From NCBI GenBank assembly GCA_934178555.1, contig CAKPQL010000018.1, forward strand, positions 1 through 25,937: DNA of 25,937 nt, read 5' to 3'. The stretch comes from an uncultured Clostridia bacterium. Lineage in GTDB: Bacteria > Bacillota > Clostridia > TANB77 > CAG-508. Of this stretch, positions 1 through 7,908 are shown one piece after another (position 1 is the stretch's first letter; every line of letters starts with the position of its first letter). Both the position numbers and the translations under genes were made by a program. A model generated the notes under the pieces. The model ran no database searches. It saw only the letters and a program-made list of their open reading frames with translations, and had not been told where the DNA came from.

Positions 1-101
1 AAACAATATCATTTTTGTGCTCTCTTTTCAATATTTTATTTTCAATATACTCGTGACATATCTATTTTAAACCTATACCGACAAAAGCTAACATAAAAAA
101 C

Positions 102-131
102 AAGTAGTGACACCATATAAAGTCACTACTT
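102..131 (-). terminator. Hairpin terminator of the zinc-ribbon gene, possibly bidirectional
   Basis: A perfect 10-bp stem (arms 102-111 and 122-131) encloses a 10-nt loop and lies 24 nt past the stop of the - strand gene. Read on the - strand, the stem is followed by a T6 run (positions 100-95). Read on the + strand it is followed by TTT, so it may also stop transcription entering from the left. Confidence 0.75.
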
Positions 132-154
132 TTATAATATAAAAAATCAAATTA

Positions 155-379
155 TTATAAAGATAAATTTATCCCATTATCATTAATATATCTATTTAAA
201 TTTTTTAAAGAAATTCCTGTGGAAATAGAAATTTCATCTAAAGAATAGTTGTTTCCATATTTTTCGATATAATTATTTAATTTTGCAATTTCTAAGTTAT
301 CTTTTGGCTGACAATTGCAACAAACGTTAGTATCTGAAGCATAAAAACAACCACAACGATTACATCTTTTTAAATCCAT
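155..379 (-). CDS. Small zinc-ribbon plus helix-turn-helix protein, YvyF/TIGR03826-like
   Basis: This 74-residue protein opens with a cysteine-rich zinc ribbon: CNRC at residues 6-9, a Cys at 11, then a CC-N-C cluster around residues 20-23. The C-terminal half (about 45-70) reads as a small helix-turn-helix, with the pattern SLDEISISTGISLKNLNRYI. The same layout (N-terminal zinc ribbon, then an HTH tail) is found in the YvyF/TIGR03826 proteins usually encoded in flagellar operons. No flagellar gene is visible here, so a DNA- or RNA-binding regulator role is inference. The start is supported by an AGGAGG at plus-strand positions 388-393. A perfect hairpin follows the stop, so the gene looks monocistronic. 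Confidence 0.7.
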   Translation of the reverse strand: MDLKRCNRCGCFYASDTNVCCNCQPKDNLEIAKLNNYIEKYGNNYSLDEISISTGISLKNLNRYINDNGINLSL

Positions 380-407
380 AATTCAAATCCTCCTTTGTAT
401 ATTTCGT

Positions 408-416
408 ATTGTATCA
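408..416 (-). promoter_or_regulatory. Extended -10 promoter candidate for the zinc-ribbon gene
   Basis: On the - strand this reads TGATACAAT, an extended -10 element (TGn plus TACAAT), 28 nt upstream of the ATG and just ahead of the AGGAGG. No convincing -35 element is visible, which is acceptable for an extended -10 promoter. The assignment rests on this short match alone. Confidence 0.35.
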
Positions 417-546
417 TAAAATGTAGAAAAATAAAAGCAAAATGTATAAAAAAAAGATATTTTCAAAAAATAAATATTGCAAAGTAATTTTTTTTAATAT
501 TTATGCAATAATTTATGGAATGCACGATGAAAAAGGAGGAAAAATA

Positions 547-1482
547 ATGTTGAATTTTAGAACTGATTTGGCTGACGAAAGACGTGATATTTATAGAAAA
601 GCAAATAATTTAGAAAATGAAATTCCCGGGATTGAAACAGAACAAATAGAAGAAGCAGATAATATAAAAACTTCCAAAGTAAAGATACTGAACGAAGAAG
701 GTGAAAAAGCACTAGGAAAACCTAAAGGAATTTATGTAACAATAGATGTTAAAAATTTGAAAATTGCACAGGAAGAAGATATACAGAAGGCATCAGATGT
801 AGTGTCGAAAGAATTAAAAGAATTGATAGCTGCCCATGTAAAAAATCAAGAAGATATATTAGTTGTAGGTTTAGGAAATGCTTATGTTACACCGGATTCG
901 TTAGGACCCAAAGTAATATCATATATAGATGTAACAAGACATTTATTAAAATATGCACCACAATATTTAGAAGAGGGAACAAGGCCTGTTAGTGCGATAT
1001 CTCCTGGAGTTTTAGGTACAACAGGTATAGAAACTTTAGAAATAATAAAAGGAATAGTAGATAATATAAAACCAAAACTATTAATAGTAATAGATAGTTT
1101 AGCTTCTAAAAGTATAGAGAGAATAAGTAGCACAATACAAATAGCAGATACAGGAATAACTCCGGGGGCAGGAGTTGGAAATACAAGAAAAGAACTAAGT
1201 CAGGAAACATTAGGAATACCTGTAATAGCAATAGGTGTGCCAATGGTTGTAGAAATGGCTACTATAGCTAATGATTGCTTGGATATATTTGTTGAGAAAC
1301 TACAACAAGAAGCAAAATCCAACGATTACTTAAACAAATTAAAAAATGAAGATAATTATGAAGATATAAAAAATGCATTAATACCAGTAAATTACAACAT
1401 GATAGTAACACCAAAGGAAATAGATGATTTAATAGAAAATATGAGTTCTGTAGTGGCAAGAGGAATAAATTTTGCACTTTAA
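547..1482 (+). CDS. gpr: GPR endopeptidase, germination protease for small acid-soluble spore proteins (family A25)
   Basis: Gpr degrades alpha/beta- and gamma-type SASPs in the spore core at germination. The 311-residue product carries family hallmarks: RTDLA at the N-terminus, GLGN..VTPDSLGP (about residues 114-129), ETLEIIKG, the acidic-protease region IDSLASKSIERISSTIQI-DTGI-PG-GVGN, and MVTPKEID near the C-terminus. The frame is open back to 442, but the ATG at 547 is preceded by AAGGAGG at ideal spacing, and the extra 35 residues are AT-rich noise. With this start only about three residues precede RTDLA. A Bacillus-type propeptide of about 15 residues is therefore absent or minimal, and zymogen activation may differ. 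A SASP gene (its substrate class) lies at the right edge of the window. I could not identify a convincing sigma-G promoter. Confidence 0.93.
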   Translation: MLNFRTDLADERRDIYRKANNLENEIPGIETEQIEEADNIKTSKVKILNEEGEKALGKPKGIYVTIDVKNLKIAQEEDIQKASDVVSKELKELIAAHVKNQEDILVVGLGNAYVTPDSLGPKVISYIDVTRHLLKYAPQYLEEGTRPVSAISPGVLGTTGIETLEIIKGIVDNIKPKLLIVIDSLASKSIERISSTIQIADTGITPGAGVGNTRKELSQETLGIPVIAIGVPMVVEMATIANDCLDIFVEKLQQEAKSNDYLNKLKNEDNYEDIKNALIPVNYNMIVTPKEIDDLIENMSSVVARGINFAL

Positions 1483-1490
1483 AAAGTTAG

Positions 1491-1514
1491 GTGGGCGAAT
1501 AAAAAGCGCCCATC
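1491..1514 (+). terminator. Weak hairpin terminator after gpr
   Basis: A 7-bp GC-rich stem (1491-1497 with 1507-1513, one G-T pair) closes a 9-nt loop 8 nt past the gpr stop. The downstream T-run is poor on the + strand (CTTATAAAA), so termination may be partial. Confidence 0.45.
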
Positions 1515-1584
1515 TTATAAAAAAACAAAAAAACGTAGATTTTAAAGTAAAAGTGTGATATATTATTAAACGAGGTGTAAAAAC

Positions 1585-2814
1585 ATGAAAAAACCAGAAT
1601 TATTAGCGCCAGCAGGCTCTTTTGAAAAAGCAAAAGTAGCATTTCTTTATGGGGCAGATGCTATATATGCAGGAACATCATCACTATCTCTTAGAACAAG
1701 AGCTGAAATGGAAAATGATGATTTATTTAAAACAATTGAATATGCTCATAAACTTGGAAAAAAAGTTTATACAACTATAAACATATTTGCTTGGGATGAT
1801 CGATACGAAGAAATAAAAGAACAGGCAAGAGTATTAAATAAGCTTAAGGTAGATGGAATAATTGTTGCAGATGGAGGAATTGTAGAATTAATAAAACAAG
1901 AAGCTCCAGATGTAGATATACATATAAGTACACAAGCCAATATTGTAAGTTATCATACAAGCAATTTTTGGTATAAAAATGGTGCTAAAAGAGTGATATT
2001 AGCAAGAGAATTAAATAAAGAACAAATAAGAGAAATAATAAAAAATAAGCCAGAAGATTTAGAAACAGAAATGTTTGTACATGGTGCAATATGTTTTGGA
2101 TATTCTGGTAGATGTTTTTTAAGTGATTTTTTATCTGGCAGAAGTGCAAACCTTGGAGATTGTGCACAAAGTTGCAGATGGGCTTACAATGTATATGTTG
2201 AAGAAACTAACAAACCAGGAAATATGATGCCAGTTGAACATGATGATAAAGGAACTTATATATTTTCGTCAAAAGATTTGTGCCTAATAAAAGAAATCCC
2301 TGAAATTATAGAAATGGGAATTGATAGTTTAAAAATAGAGGGGAGATTAAAAACAGAATATTATTTAGCAACAGTGATAAATACATATAGGACAGCAATA
2401 GATGATTACATGGCACATACGGATAATTTTGATTATACAAAGTATTTAAACGAATTGGAGAAAACAAAAACAAGAGGTCTTACAACTTTTTATTTTAATA
2501 GTAGAGAGAATAAAGATTTTCAAGAATACGAAGGAAAACAATACAATCCAAATTATGAATTTGGTGGAGTGGTAGAACAATATGACAAAGAAAAAACTAT
2601 TATAGAAATACGTAATAGATTAAAAATAGGTGATGAAATAGAAGTTATTATTCCTGGAAAGATTGAACCATTTTGCTTTAAAATAGAGAAGTTATGGGAC
2701 ATAGAAACTGATGAACCAATACAATTTGTAAATCCGGGTAAGGCTGGACAAAAAGTAAAAATATATATTCCAATGGAAGTAGAAAAAAATTTTATTTTGC
2801 GTAGAAAAAAGTAA
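1585..2814 (+). CDS. trhP: U32-family peptidase-like protein, probable tRNA U34 hydroxylation protein (TrhP/YrrO-like)
   Basis: The 409-residue protein is a full-length member of the U32 'peptidase' family. It has the N-terminal PELLAPAG, the TTNI-type barrel strand and the diagnostic cysteine block: FVHGAICFGYSGRCFLS (about residues 168-184) followed by GDCAQSCRW. The closest characterised relatives (E. coli YegQ/TrhP, B. subtilis YrrN/YrrO) do not act as proteases. They support prephenate-dependent hydroxylation of uridine 34 in tRNA, probably with an Fe-S cluster on the cysteines. Length fits YrrO/TrhP better than the longer 23S-specific RlhA. The start is supported by a GAGGTG about 8 nt upstream. 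rsmE follows after 36 nt, so both RNA-modification genes probably share a transcript. Family assignment is firm; the exact RNA target is inferred. Confidence 0.85.
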   Translation: MKKPELLAPAGSFEKAKVAFLYGADAIYAGTSSLSLRTRAEMENDDLFKTIEYAHKLGKKVYTTINIFAWDDRYEEIKEQARVLNKLKVDGIIVADGGIVELIKQEAPDVDIHISTQANIVSYHTSNFWYKNGAKRVILARELNKEQIREIIKNKPEDLETEMFVHGAICFGYSGRCFLSDFLSGRSANLGDCAQSCRWAYNVYVEETNKPGNMMPVEHDDKGTYIFSSKDLCLIKEIPEIIEMGIDSLKIEGRLKTEYYLATVINTYRTAIDDYMAHTDNFDYTKYLNELEKTKTRGLTTFYFNSRENKDFQEYEGKQYNPNYEFGGVVEQYDKEKTIIEIRNRLKIGDEIEVIIPGKIEPFCFKIEKLWDIETDEPIQFVNPGKAGQKVKIYIPMEVEKNFILRRKK

Positions 2815-2850
2815 AAAAGTATTACAAATACAAAAAATGGAGGATTTCTA

Positions 2851-3603
2851 ATGCAAAGATTTTTTGTAGAAAATAATCAAATAGATATTCAAAACAAAAC
2901 GATAGAAATAACAGGTGAAGATGTAAATCATATAAAAAATGTATTAAGATGTAAAATTAATGAGCAGATAGAAATATGTGATAAAACAACTTGTAGGGCA
3001 TATTTATGTGAGATTGCAAATATGTCTGAAATAGAAATAGAATGTATAATAAAGCATGAAATAGAATTAGATAAAGAGTCAAAACTGCATATAAATATAG
3101 TGCAAGGACTTCCAAAGTCAGAGAAAATGGAACTAATCATACAAAAATGTACCGAGTTAGGAGTAAAAGAATTTACTCCGCTTAACCTAAAAAGATGTGT
3201 CGTAAAATTAGATAAAAAAGATGAAATAAAAAAAATAGATAGATGGCAAAAACAAGCAGAGGCAGCATCAAAACAGTCAGGAAGAAATATGATACCGGTA
3301 GTAAATAATATTCGTAGTATAGATACACTATATGAAACATTACAAGATTATGATTTAGTTATAGTAGCTTATGAAAATGAAAAGGAAAACTCATTAAGAA
3401 AAGAAATTAAAAATATAAACAAAAAAGATGCTAAAATTGCAATAATAATTGGACCTGAAGGAGGATTAGAAGAAACAGAGGTAAATAAATTAAAAGATAA
3501 AGGTGCAAAAGTTGTATCTTTGGGAAATAGAATATTAAGAACAGAAACAGTAGCAATGGTTGTTACAAGTATATTGATGTACGAATTAGGCGACTTAGGT
3601 TAA
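2851..3603 (+). CDS. rsmE: 16S rRNA (uracil(1498)-N(3))-methyltransferase RsmE
   Basis: RsmE is a SPOUT-class methyltransferase that uses S-adenosylmethionine to methylate N3 of U1498 in helix 44 of 16S rRNA. The 250-residue protein matches the family length. It shows the N-terminal MQRFFVE PUA-like start, EITGEDVNHIKNVLR, the LIIQKCTELGVKEFTPL segment, and the C-terminal trefoil-knot motifs IIIGPEGGLEE and SLGNRILRTETVA. A TGGAGG lies upstream of the ATG. In many Clostridia prmA precedes rsmE; here a U32 protein does instead. Confidence 0.95.
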   Translation: MQRFFVENNQIDIQNKTIEITGEDVNHIKNVLRCKINEQIEICDKTTCRAYLCEIANMSEIEIECIIKHEIELDKESKLHINIVQGLPKSEKMELIIQKCTELGVKEFTPLNLKRCVVKLDKKDEIKKIDRWQKQAEAASKQSGRNMIPVVNNIRSIDTLYETLQDYDLVIVAYENEKENSLRKEIKNINKKDAKIAIIIGPEGGLEETEVNKLKDKGAKVVSLGNRILRTETVAMVVTSILMYELGDLG

Positions 3604-3641
3604 ATTAATTATAGTGGCATTGAAAAATACTAATAATAACA

Positions 3642-3669
3642 TTGACATATAAAAACATAATAGTATAAA
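3642..3669 (+). promoter_or_regulatory. Sigma-A-type promoter for the membrane-protein gene at 3703
   Basis: TTGACA (3642-3647) and TATAAA (3664-3669) are separated by 16 nt in the gap after rsmE, with a start site expected near 3677 and the GTG of the next gene at 3703. The consensus -35 makes this one of the clearest promoters in the window. Confidence 0.6.
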
Positions 3670-3702
3670 ATTAATTGATATTAGTAATGAGGAGAATTTT
3701 GA

Positions 3703-4194
3703 GTGGAAGAAAAAGAGATAATTAAGCAAATGGAAGAAAAGAAAAAGCTTCCAAAAGAAGTTAAAAATAAAATAATGACGGAGATATTCGGATGTGCTAT
3801 TTCTGCTATTATTGTATATGTATATTTTATATTTTTGAAATTAGGTATAAAGAATATTCATCAAGATATATATTTAACGGATTTAAAAGTCTTTGAAATA
3901 AGCTTAGCAGTAATATCTATTATGATGTTTGAAAATGCATATAATAACAAAAATAGCAAAAGTATGTATAGAGGGATAGAAATACTGCTTTTGGCTATAA
4001 TTACAATGTTATTACAATATATTATTCTATATCTTACACCCAAATATAGAATAATAATACCAATCTTTGCAATTATTTATAACATATATTATGTTTTAAA
4101 AGCATTAGTAATAGTACATAGAATAAAAAGCGAGTATAGAAGTAGTTTGAGTGATATAAAAGAAATTGTAAAAAATAAAAAGAAAACAAAATAA
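3703..4194 (+). CDS. Hypothetical four-helix membrane protein
   Basis: I do not recognise a family for this 163-residue protein. It has a charged, lysine-rich N-terminus (residues 1-25). About four hydrophobic segments follow, near 26-47, 62-78, 91-111 and 116-138, and then a short basic tail ending in KNKKKTK. By the positive-inside rule both ends should be cytoplasmic. The GTG start is preferred because GAGGAG sits about 9 nt upstream and there is no nearby ATG in frame. The gene has its own promoter, and yicC starts 49 nt downstream, so it may be co-transcribed with the yicC-remA-rpoZ-gmk genes. Confidence 0.7.
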   Translation: MEEKEIIKQMEEKKKLPKEVKNKIMTEIFGCAISAIIVYVYFIFLKLGIKNIHQDIYLTDLKVFEISLAVISIMMFENAYNNKNSKSMYRGIEILLLAIITMLLQYIILYLTPKYRIIIPIFAIIYNIYYVLKALVIVHRIKSEYRSSLSDIKEIVKNKKKTK

Positions 4195-4243
4195 ATTATA
4201 TATTTTTTATGTCTATGGTATAACAAACAAAGGAGGAAAAAAT

Positions 4244-5119
4244 ATGATAAAAAGTATGACTGGATTTGGAAGAGGAAAATATGAAAATGATTCTAGAGAA
4301 TACATAGTAGAAATAAAATCTGTTAATCATAAATATAGTGATATAACAATAAAAATGCCAAGAAATATAACATATTTAGAAGAAAAAGTTAAGAAAGAAA
4401 TAAATAGTGTAATTACTAGAGGAAAAGTAGATGTATATATAAGTTTTGTCAATAATAGTAATATTGGAAGAGATGTAAAAATTAATACTGAACTTGCTAA
4501 AATGTACATTAATGAATTAGAGAAAATATGTGATGAAACAAATGTAAAAAACAATATAAATGTTATGGATATAGCAAGAATGCCAGATGTTTTAAATATT
4601 CAAAATGACGAAAACGAAGAACAAATTTGGTCTGAATTACAAGTGGCTTTACAAGAGGCAATATGTGGCTTTGTTAAAATGAGACAAAATGAAGGAGAAA
4701 AAATACAAAAGGATTTATTAAATAGAGTAAGTGCGGTTTCTGAAAATGTAAATAAAATTTGTGAATATTCTACTAGACTTGTTGAAGAATATGTAGTAAA
4801 ATTAAAGAATAGGATAAAAGAAATATTAAATACAGACATAGTCGATGAAAATAGGTTAGCTCAAGAAGTTGTTATATATTCAGATAAATGTTCTGTAGAA
4901 GAAGAAATAACTAGATTAAAAAGCCACATTAATCAATTTATAAAGTTAATGGATGCAGATGGCGCAATAGGCAAAAAAATAGATTTTCTTTTACAAGAAA
5001 TGAATAGAGAAATAAATACAATTGGTTCTAAAGCTAATTGCTTAGATATAACAAATTTAGTAGTAGAAGTAAAAACAGAACTTGAAAATATAAGAGAGCA
5101 AGTACAAAATATAGAATAA
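4244..5119 (+). CDS. yicC: YicC/YloC-family endoribonuclease
   Basis: The 291-residue product begins with the diagnostic MIKSMTGFGRG and continues with EIKSVNHKYSD, both N-terminal YicC signatures. The C-terminal DUF1732 part includes the segment around DKCSVEEEITRLKSHINQF and a run ending EMNREINTIGSKA. YicC proteins are RNA endonucleases that oligomerise around single-stranded or structured RNA; E. coli YicC promotes decay of the small RNA RyhB. Physiological targets in Firmicutes are less clear. A strong AAAGGAGG precedes the ATG. The next gene, remA, begins 19 nt after the stop; this yicC-remA pairing is typical of Bacillota. Confidence 0.93.
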   Translation: MIKSMTGFGRGKYENDSREYIVEIKSVNHKYSDITIKMPRNITYLEEKVKKEINSVITRGKVDVYISFVNNSNIGRDVKINTELAKMYINELEKICDETNVKNNINVMDIARMPDVLNIQNDENEEQIWSELQVALQEAICGFVKMRQNEGEKIQKDLLNRVSAVSENVNKICEYSTRLVEEYVVKLKNRIKEILNTDIVDENRLAQEVVIYSDKCSVEEEITRLKSHINQFIKLMDADGAIGKKIDFLLQEMNREINTIGSKANCLDITNLVVEVKTELENIREQVQNIE

Positions 5120-5138
5120 CAAAAAAGGAGAGAGGAAT

Positions 5139-5396
5139 ATGCAACTTATAAATATTGGTTTTGGAAATATGGTATCTGCAAATAGAGTTATATCAATAGT
5201 AAGCCCAGAATCGGCTCCTATAAAAAGAATAGTGCAAGAAGCAAAAGATAGTAAAATGGCCATAGATGCAACACTAGGAAGACGTACAAGAGCAGTAATA
5301 ATGATGGATTCAGGACATGTAGTTTTATCATCTATCCAGCCAGAAACAATAGCTGGAAGATTCTTAGGAACAGACGATAAAGAAAATGAAGAATAA
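5139..5396 (+). CDS. remA: RemA (DUF370) DNA-binding regulatory protein
   Basis: The 85-residue protein matches RemA closely. It has NIGFGNMV near the start, the conserved SAPIKRIVQEAK helix, DATLGRRTRAVI, and SSIQPETIAGRFLG at the end. In B. subtilis RemA activates biofilm matrix and osmoprotectant genes by binding arrays of upstream sites as a ring-shaped oligomer. In Clostridia its regulon is mostly unknown. An AAGGAGAGAGG lies upstream of the ATG. It sits between yicC and rpoZ in a tight operon. Confidence 0.93.
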   Translation: MQLINIGFGNMVSANRVISIVSPESAPIKRIVQEAKDSKMAIDATLGRRTRAVIMMDSGHVVLSSIQPETIAGRFLGTDDKENEE

Positions 5397-5420
5397 ATTT
5401 TGAAAGGAATGTGATTTAAA

Positions 5421-5609
5421 ATGATGGTAGTACCAACAGTATCAAGCTTATTAAAGGTGGTTGATAACAGATTTAGACTTGTAATAATAACAGCAAAAAG
5501 AGCAAGACAAATAGCTGCAGGAAGCACTGTTTTAACAGATGCAAAAGAGGAGGCACCAGTTACTTTGGCTGCAAATGAAATAGCAGAAGGTAAGGTGAAA
5601 CCATGTTAG
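5421..5609 (+). CDS. rpoZ: RNA polymerase omega subunit
   Basis: This 62-residue protein has the omega-subunit core: the VSSLLKVVDNRFRLVIITAKRARQI segment (V-NRF-L-A-KRARQ) followed by NEIAEGKV at the C-terminus. Omega binds the beta-prime subunit and helps RNA polymerase assembly. It has two adjacent ATGs (MM); AAAGGAAT lies upstream. Its 3' end overlaps the gmk start by 7 nt (ATGTTAG), which implies translational coupling. In B. subtilis the order is remA-gmk-rpoZ; here rpoZ comes first. Confidence 0.9.
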   Translation: MMVVPTVSSLLKVVDNRFRLVIITAKRARQIAAGSTVLTDAKEEAPVTLAANEIAEGKVKPC

Positions 5610-6178
5610 TAATATTATCTGGAGTTGCAGGAGCAGGAAAAGATACTATAAAGAAAGAACTATTAAAAAGAATGGATAATGTAGAAACATTACCTTCTTA
5701 TACAGACAGACCAAAAAGAGAAGGTGATATTACAGGACAAACATATAATTTTGTTACTACAGAAGAATTTGAAAGAATGATACATGATAATGAATTATAT
5801 GAATATTCAGTACATCACAATCATTACTATGGAACTTCAAGGAAATTATTAAATGATAAAATAAATAGTGGAAAAATAATAGTTAAAGATATAGAGGTAA
5901 ATGGTACAGAAGCATTAATAAACTTATTGAAGGATGATGTAAAAATAGTTACAATATTTTTGAGAGTTCCAAAAGAAGAATTGAGACATAGATTAGAAAA
6001 TAGAATAGACAAACCAAGTATAAAAGAAATAGAATTAAGATTAAATAGATTTGACTATGAAGAATCAAAAATAAGTATGTATGATTATGTACTAAAAAAT
6101 AATGATTTAGAAAAAACAGTACAAATAATAATGTCTATAATAAAAAATGAATATGAAATGTCAAAAAGAAATTTTTAA
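5603..6178 (+). CDS. gmk: Guanylate kinase (divergent)
   Basis: Guanylate kinase converts GMP plus ATP to GDP plus ADP. The 191-residue protein keeps the fold landmarks. These are a P-loop GVAGAGKDT (residues 7-15); the GMP-binding S32/R36/R39 in SYTDRPKREG; Y-NFVT-EEF; E-Y for the guanine-contacting acid; the HHNHYYGT loop; and DIEVNG where most relatives have DID-QG. It is clearly divergent: the P-loop ends KDT instead of KST/KGT, and the SxTTR motif is SYTDR. The expected GMP-binding residues remain, so I judge it active. It overlaps rpoZ by 7 nt, and a strong terminator 45 nt downstream closes the operon. Confidence 0.87.
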   Translation: MLVILSGVAGAGKDTIKKELLKRMDNVETLPSYTDRPKREGDITGQTYNFVTTEEFERMIHDNELYEYSVHHNHYYGTSRKLLNDKINSGKIIVKDIEVNGTEALINLLKDDVKIVTIFLRVPKEELRHRLENRIDKPSIKEIELRLNRFDYEESKISMYDYVLKNNDLEKTVQIIMSIIKNEYEMSKRNF

Positions 6179-6222
6179 CAATAATTAGCAAATCTATTGC
6201 CAAAAAAAGCTAAATTATATAT

Positions 6223-6262
6223 AATATAATGGATTTAATATATAAATCCATTATATTTTTTT
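6223..6262 (+). terminator. Strong intrinsic terminator after gmk
   Basis: A perfect stem of at least 12 bp (6226-6237 with 6243-6254, extendable through A-T pairs) around a 5-nt loop is followed by a T-run at 6256-6262. It ends the yicC-remA-rpoZ-gmk transcript and separates it from glmM. Confidence 0.85.
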
Positions 6263-6337
6263 ATTACATAGAAGAAAGCAACTTTTTTTAAAATATGATA
6301 TATAATATAATAGATATTAGTGAAGGGATGAGTTAAA

Positions 6338-7702
6338 ATGAGAAAATACTTTGGTACAGATGGAATTAGAAGAATTGCAAATACTGAGTTAACACCAGAA
6401 CTTGTATACAGAGTTGCAAAAGCTGGAGCATATGTTTTATCAAAACATACTGACCATGCTCCTACAATATTAATAGGAAGAGACACTAGAATATCGGGAA
6501 CTTTAATAGAAAGTGCAATGACAGCAGGTTTTTTAAGCTATGGAGCAAATGTAAAATTATTAGGTGTAATACCAACACCAGCAGTTGCGTATTTGACAAG
6601 AAAATTAAATGCAGATGCAAGTGTTGTAATTTCTGCATCACATAATACGTTTGAGTTTAATGGAGTAAAATATTTTAGCAATAAAGGAACAAAGATACCA
6701 GATGAATTAGAATTAGAAATAGAAGATGTAATGGATTCTGGAAAATTGGATGAATTAACAGCTATTAGCGAAAAAATTGGAGTATCAGAAATAAGAGAAG
6801 ATTTAATAGATGAATATGTATATTTCTTTAGAAAGACATTTGATGATAATATAGAAGCTAATAATGTAGATGACTTTGTTGTGGGAATAGATGTGGCAAA
6901 TGGAGCTACATACAAGGTAGCAGAAAAGGTATTTAAAACATTAGGCATAAAATATAAGATAATAAATAATAAACCTAATGGAATAAATATAAATGAAAAT
7001 TGTGGTTCAACTCACTTAGAGGGATTAAAACAATTTGTATTAGATAATAATTTGAGTTTGGGAATTGCTTATGATGGAGATGGAGATAGATGTTTGGCAA
7101 TTGACGAAAAAGGAAATGAGATAGATGGAGATATAATGCTTGCGATAATTTCAAATTATTTAAAACAAAAGGGAAAATTAAATAAAGATACTATTGTTGC
7201 TACAGTAATGAGTAATTTAGGATTAAACAAATATACTAAGAAAAATGATATGAGATTAGAGCAAACAAAAGTTGGAGATAGATATGTTTTAGAAAAAATG
7301 CAAAAAGAAGGATATAATTTAGGAGGAGAACAATCTGGACATATAATATTATTAGATTATAATCCTACAGGAGATGGTATATTAACATCTTTAATGTTAA
7401 TACAGGTAATGTTAGAGAACAAGAAAAAAGCATCAGAATTAAGAAATATAATAAAATTGTACCCACAAGTATTAGTAAATGCAAAAGTTAATTCTGATAA
7501 AAAGTATGATTATGAAAAGAATAAAAATATAAAGTCTGCTATAGAGGAGTTAGAAAAAGAATTTGATGGAAATGGAAGAGTTTTAATTAGACCTTCTGGA
7601 ACAGAACCACTAATAAGAGTAATGATAGAAGGAGAAAATCAAGACTATATAACTAAAAAAGCAAGAACTATAGCTGATTTAATTGAAAAGGAATTGCAAT
7701 AA
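6338..7702 (+). CDS. glmM: Phosphoglucosamine mutase GlmM
   Basis: GlmM interconverts glucosamine-6-phosphate and glucosamine-1-phosphate, feeding UDP-GlcNAc and peptidoglycan synthesis. The 454-residue protein has all four phosphohexomutase domains in order: RKYFGTDGIRR at the N-terminus, IGRDTRISG (about 46-54), the phosphoserine motif SASHN with the catalytic Ser near residue 101, the Mg-binding DGDGDR near 247-252, GGEQSGH in domain 3, and RPSGTEPLIRVM in domain 4. Minor departures are SASHNTFEFNG where most GlmM have SASHNPxxDNG, and GIRR for GIRG. An AAGGGATGAG precedes the ATG. No glmS ribozyme-like element was seen. Confidence 0.95.
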   Translation: MRKYFGTDGIRRIANTELTPELVYRVAKAGAYVLSKHTDHAPTILIGRDTRISGTLIESAMTAGFLSYGANVKLLGVIPTPAVAYLTRKLNADASVVISASHNTFEFNGVKYFSNKGTKIPDELELEIEDVMDSGKLDELTAISEKIGVSEIREDLIDEYVYFFRKTFDDNIEANNVDDFVVGIDVANGATYKVAEKVFKTLGIKYKIINNKPNGININENCGSTHLEGLKQFVLDNNLSLGIAYDGDGDRCLAIDEKGNEIDGDIMLAIISNYLKQKGKLNKDTIVATVMSNLGLNKYTKKNDMRLEQTKVGDRYVLEKMQKEGYNLGGEQSGHIILLDYNPTGDGILTSLMLIQVMLENKKKASELRNIIKLYPQVLVNAKVNSDKKYDYEKNKNIKSAIEELEKEFDGNGRVLIRPSGTEPLIRVMIEGENQDYITKKARTIADLIEKELQ

Positions 7703-7719
7703 AATGTAGTTTAAGAAAT

Positions 7720-7791
7720 AAATATATATTATTTTTTCGGTTGAAACTTGGTTTGCAAGTAAAACTTTTATGATAAAAATAATATATATTT
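7720..7791 (+). repeat. 17-bp perfect inverted repeat with a nested hairpin in the glmM-to-7909 gap
   Basis: Arms 7720-7736 and 7775-7791 are perfect reverse complements over 17 bp. The 38-nt interior holds a second small hairpin, ACTTG/CAAGT (7746-7750 with 7756-7760). As RNA this would be a long AU stem topped by a small stem-loop. The first arm ends in T6, so it may act in glmM termination or stability, or it may be part of a leader for the next gene. The rest of the 206-nt gap is AT-rich with no other clear feature. I recognise no known RNA family. Confidence 0.5.
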
Positions 7792-7908
7792 AATTCTATA
7801 TTCGGTAAAAATAATAAAAATGTAGTAGAAAATAGAGGTTTTACTGTTATTATGTATTCTATTTAGTATTCTAAATAAATTTTTGAATCCATGTAAAGGA
7901 GAATTCGA

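Noticed and set aside
1..12. Possible - strand ATG at positions 12-10 running off the left edge
   Set aside because: Only four codons are visible and the GAGAG upstream is a weak ribosome site, so it cannot be supported.
442..546. N-terminal extension of the gpr reading frame
   Set aside because: No ribosome site at 442. AAGGAGG is ideally placed for ATG 547, and the extra residues lack any Gpr similarity.
5057..5527. 156-codon open frame on the - strand opposite remA and rpoZ
   Set aside because: It lacks a ribosome site and is the antisense of two firmly identified genes.
6263..6337. Riboswitch or glmS-type ribozyme in front of glmM
   Set aside because: The gap is short and AT-only with no conserved core; glmS ribozymes precede glmS, not glmM.
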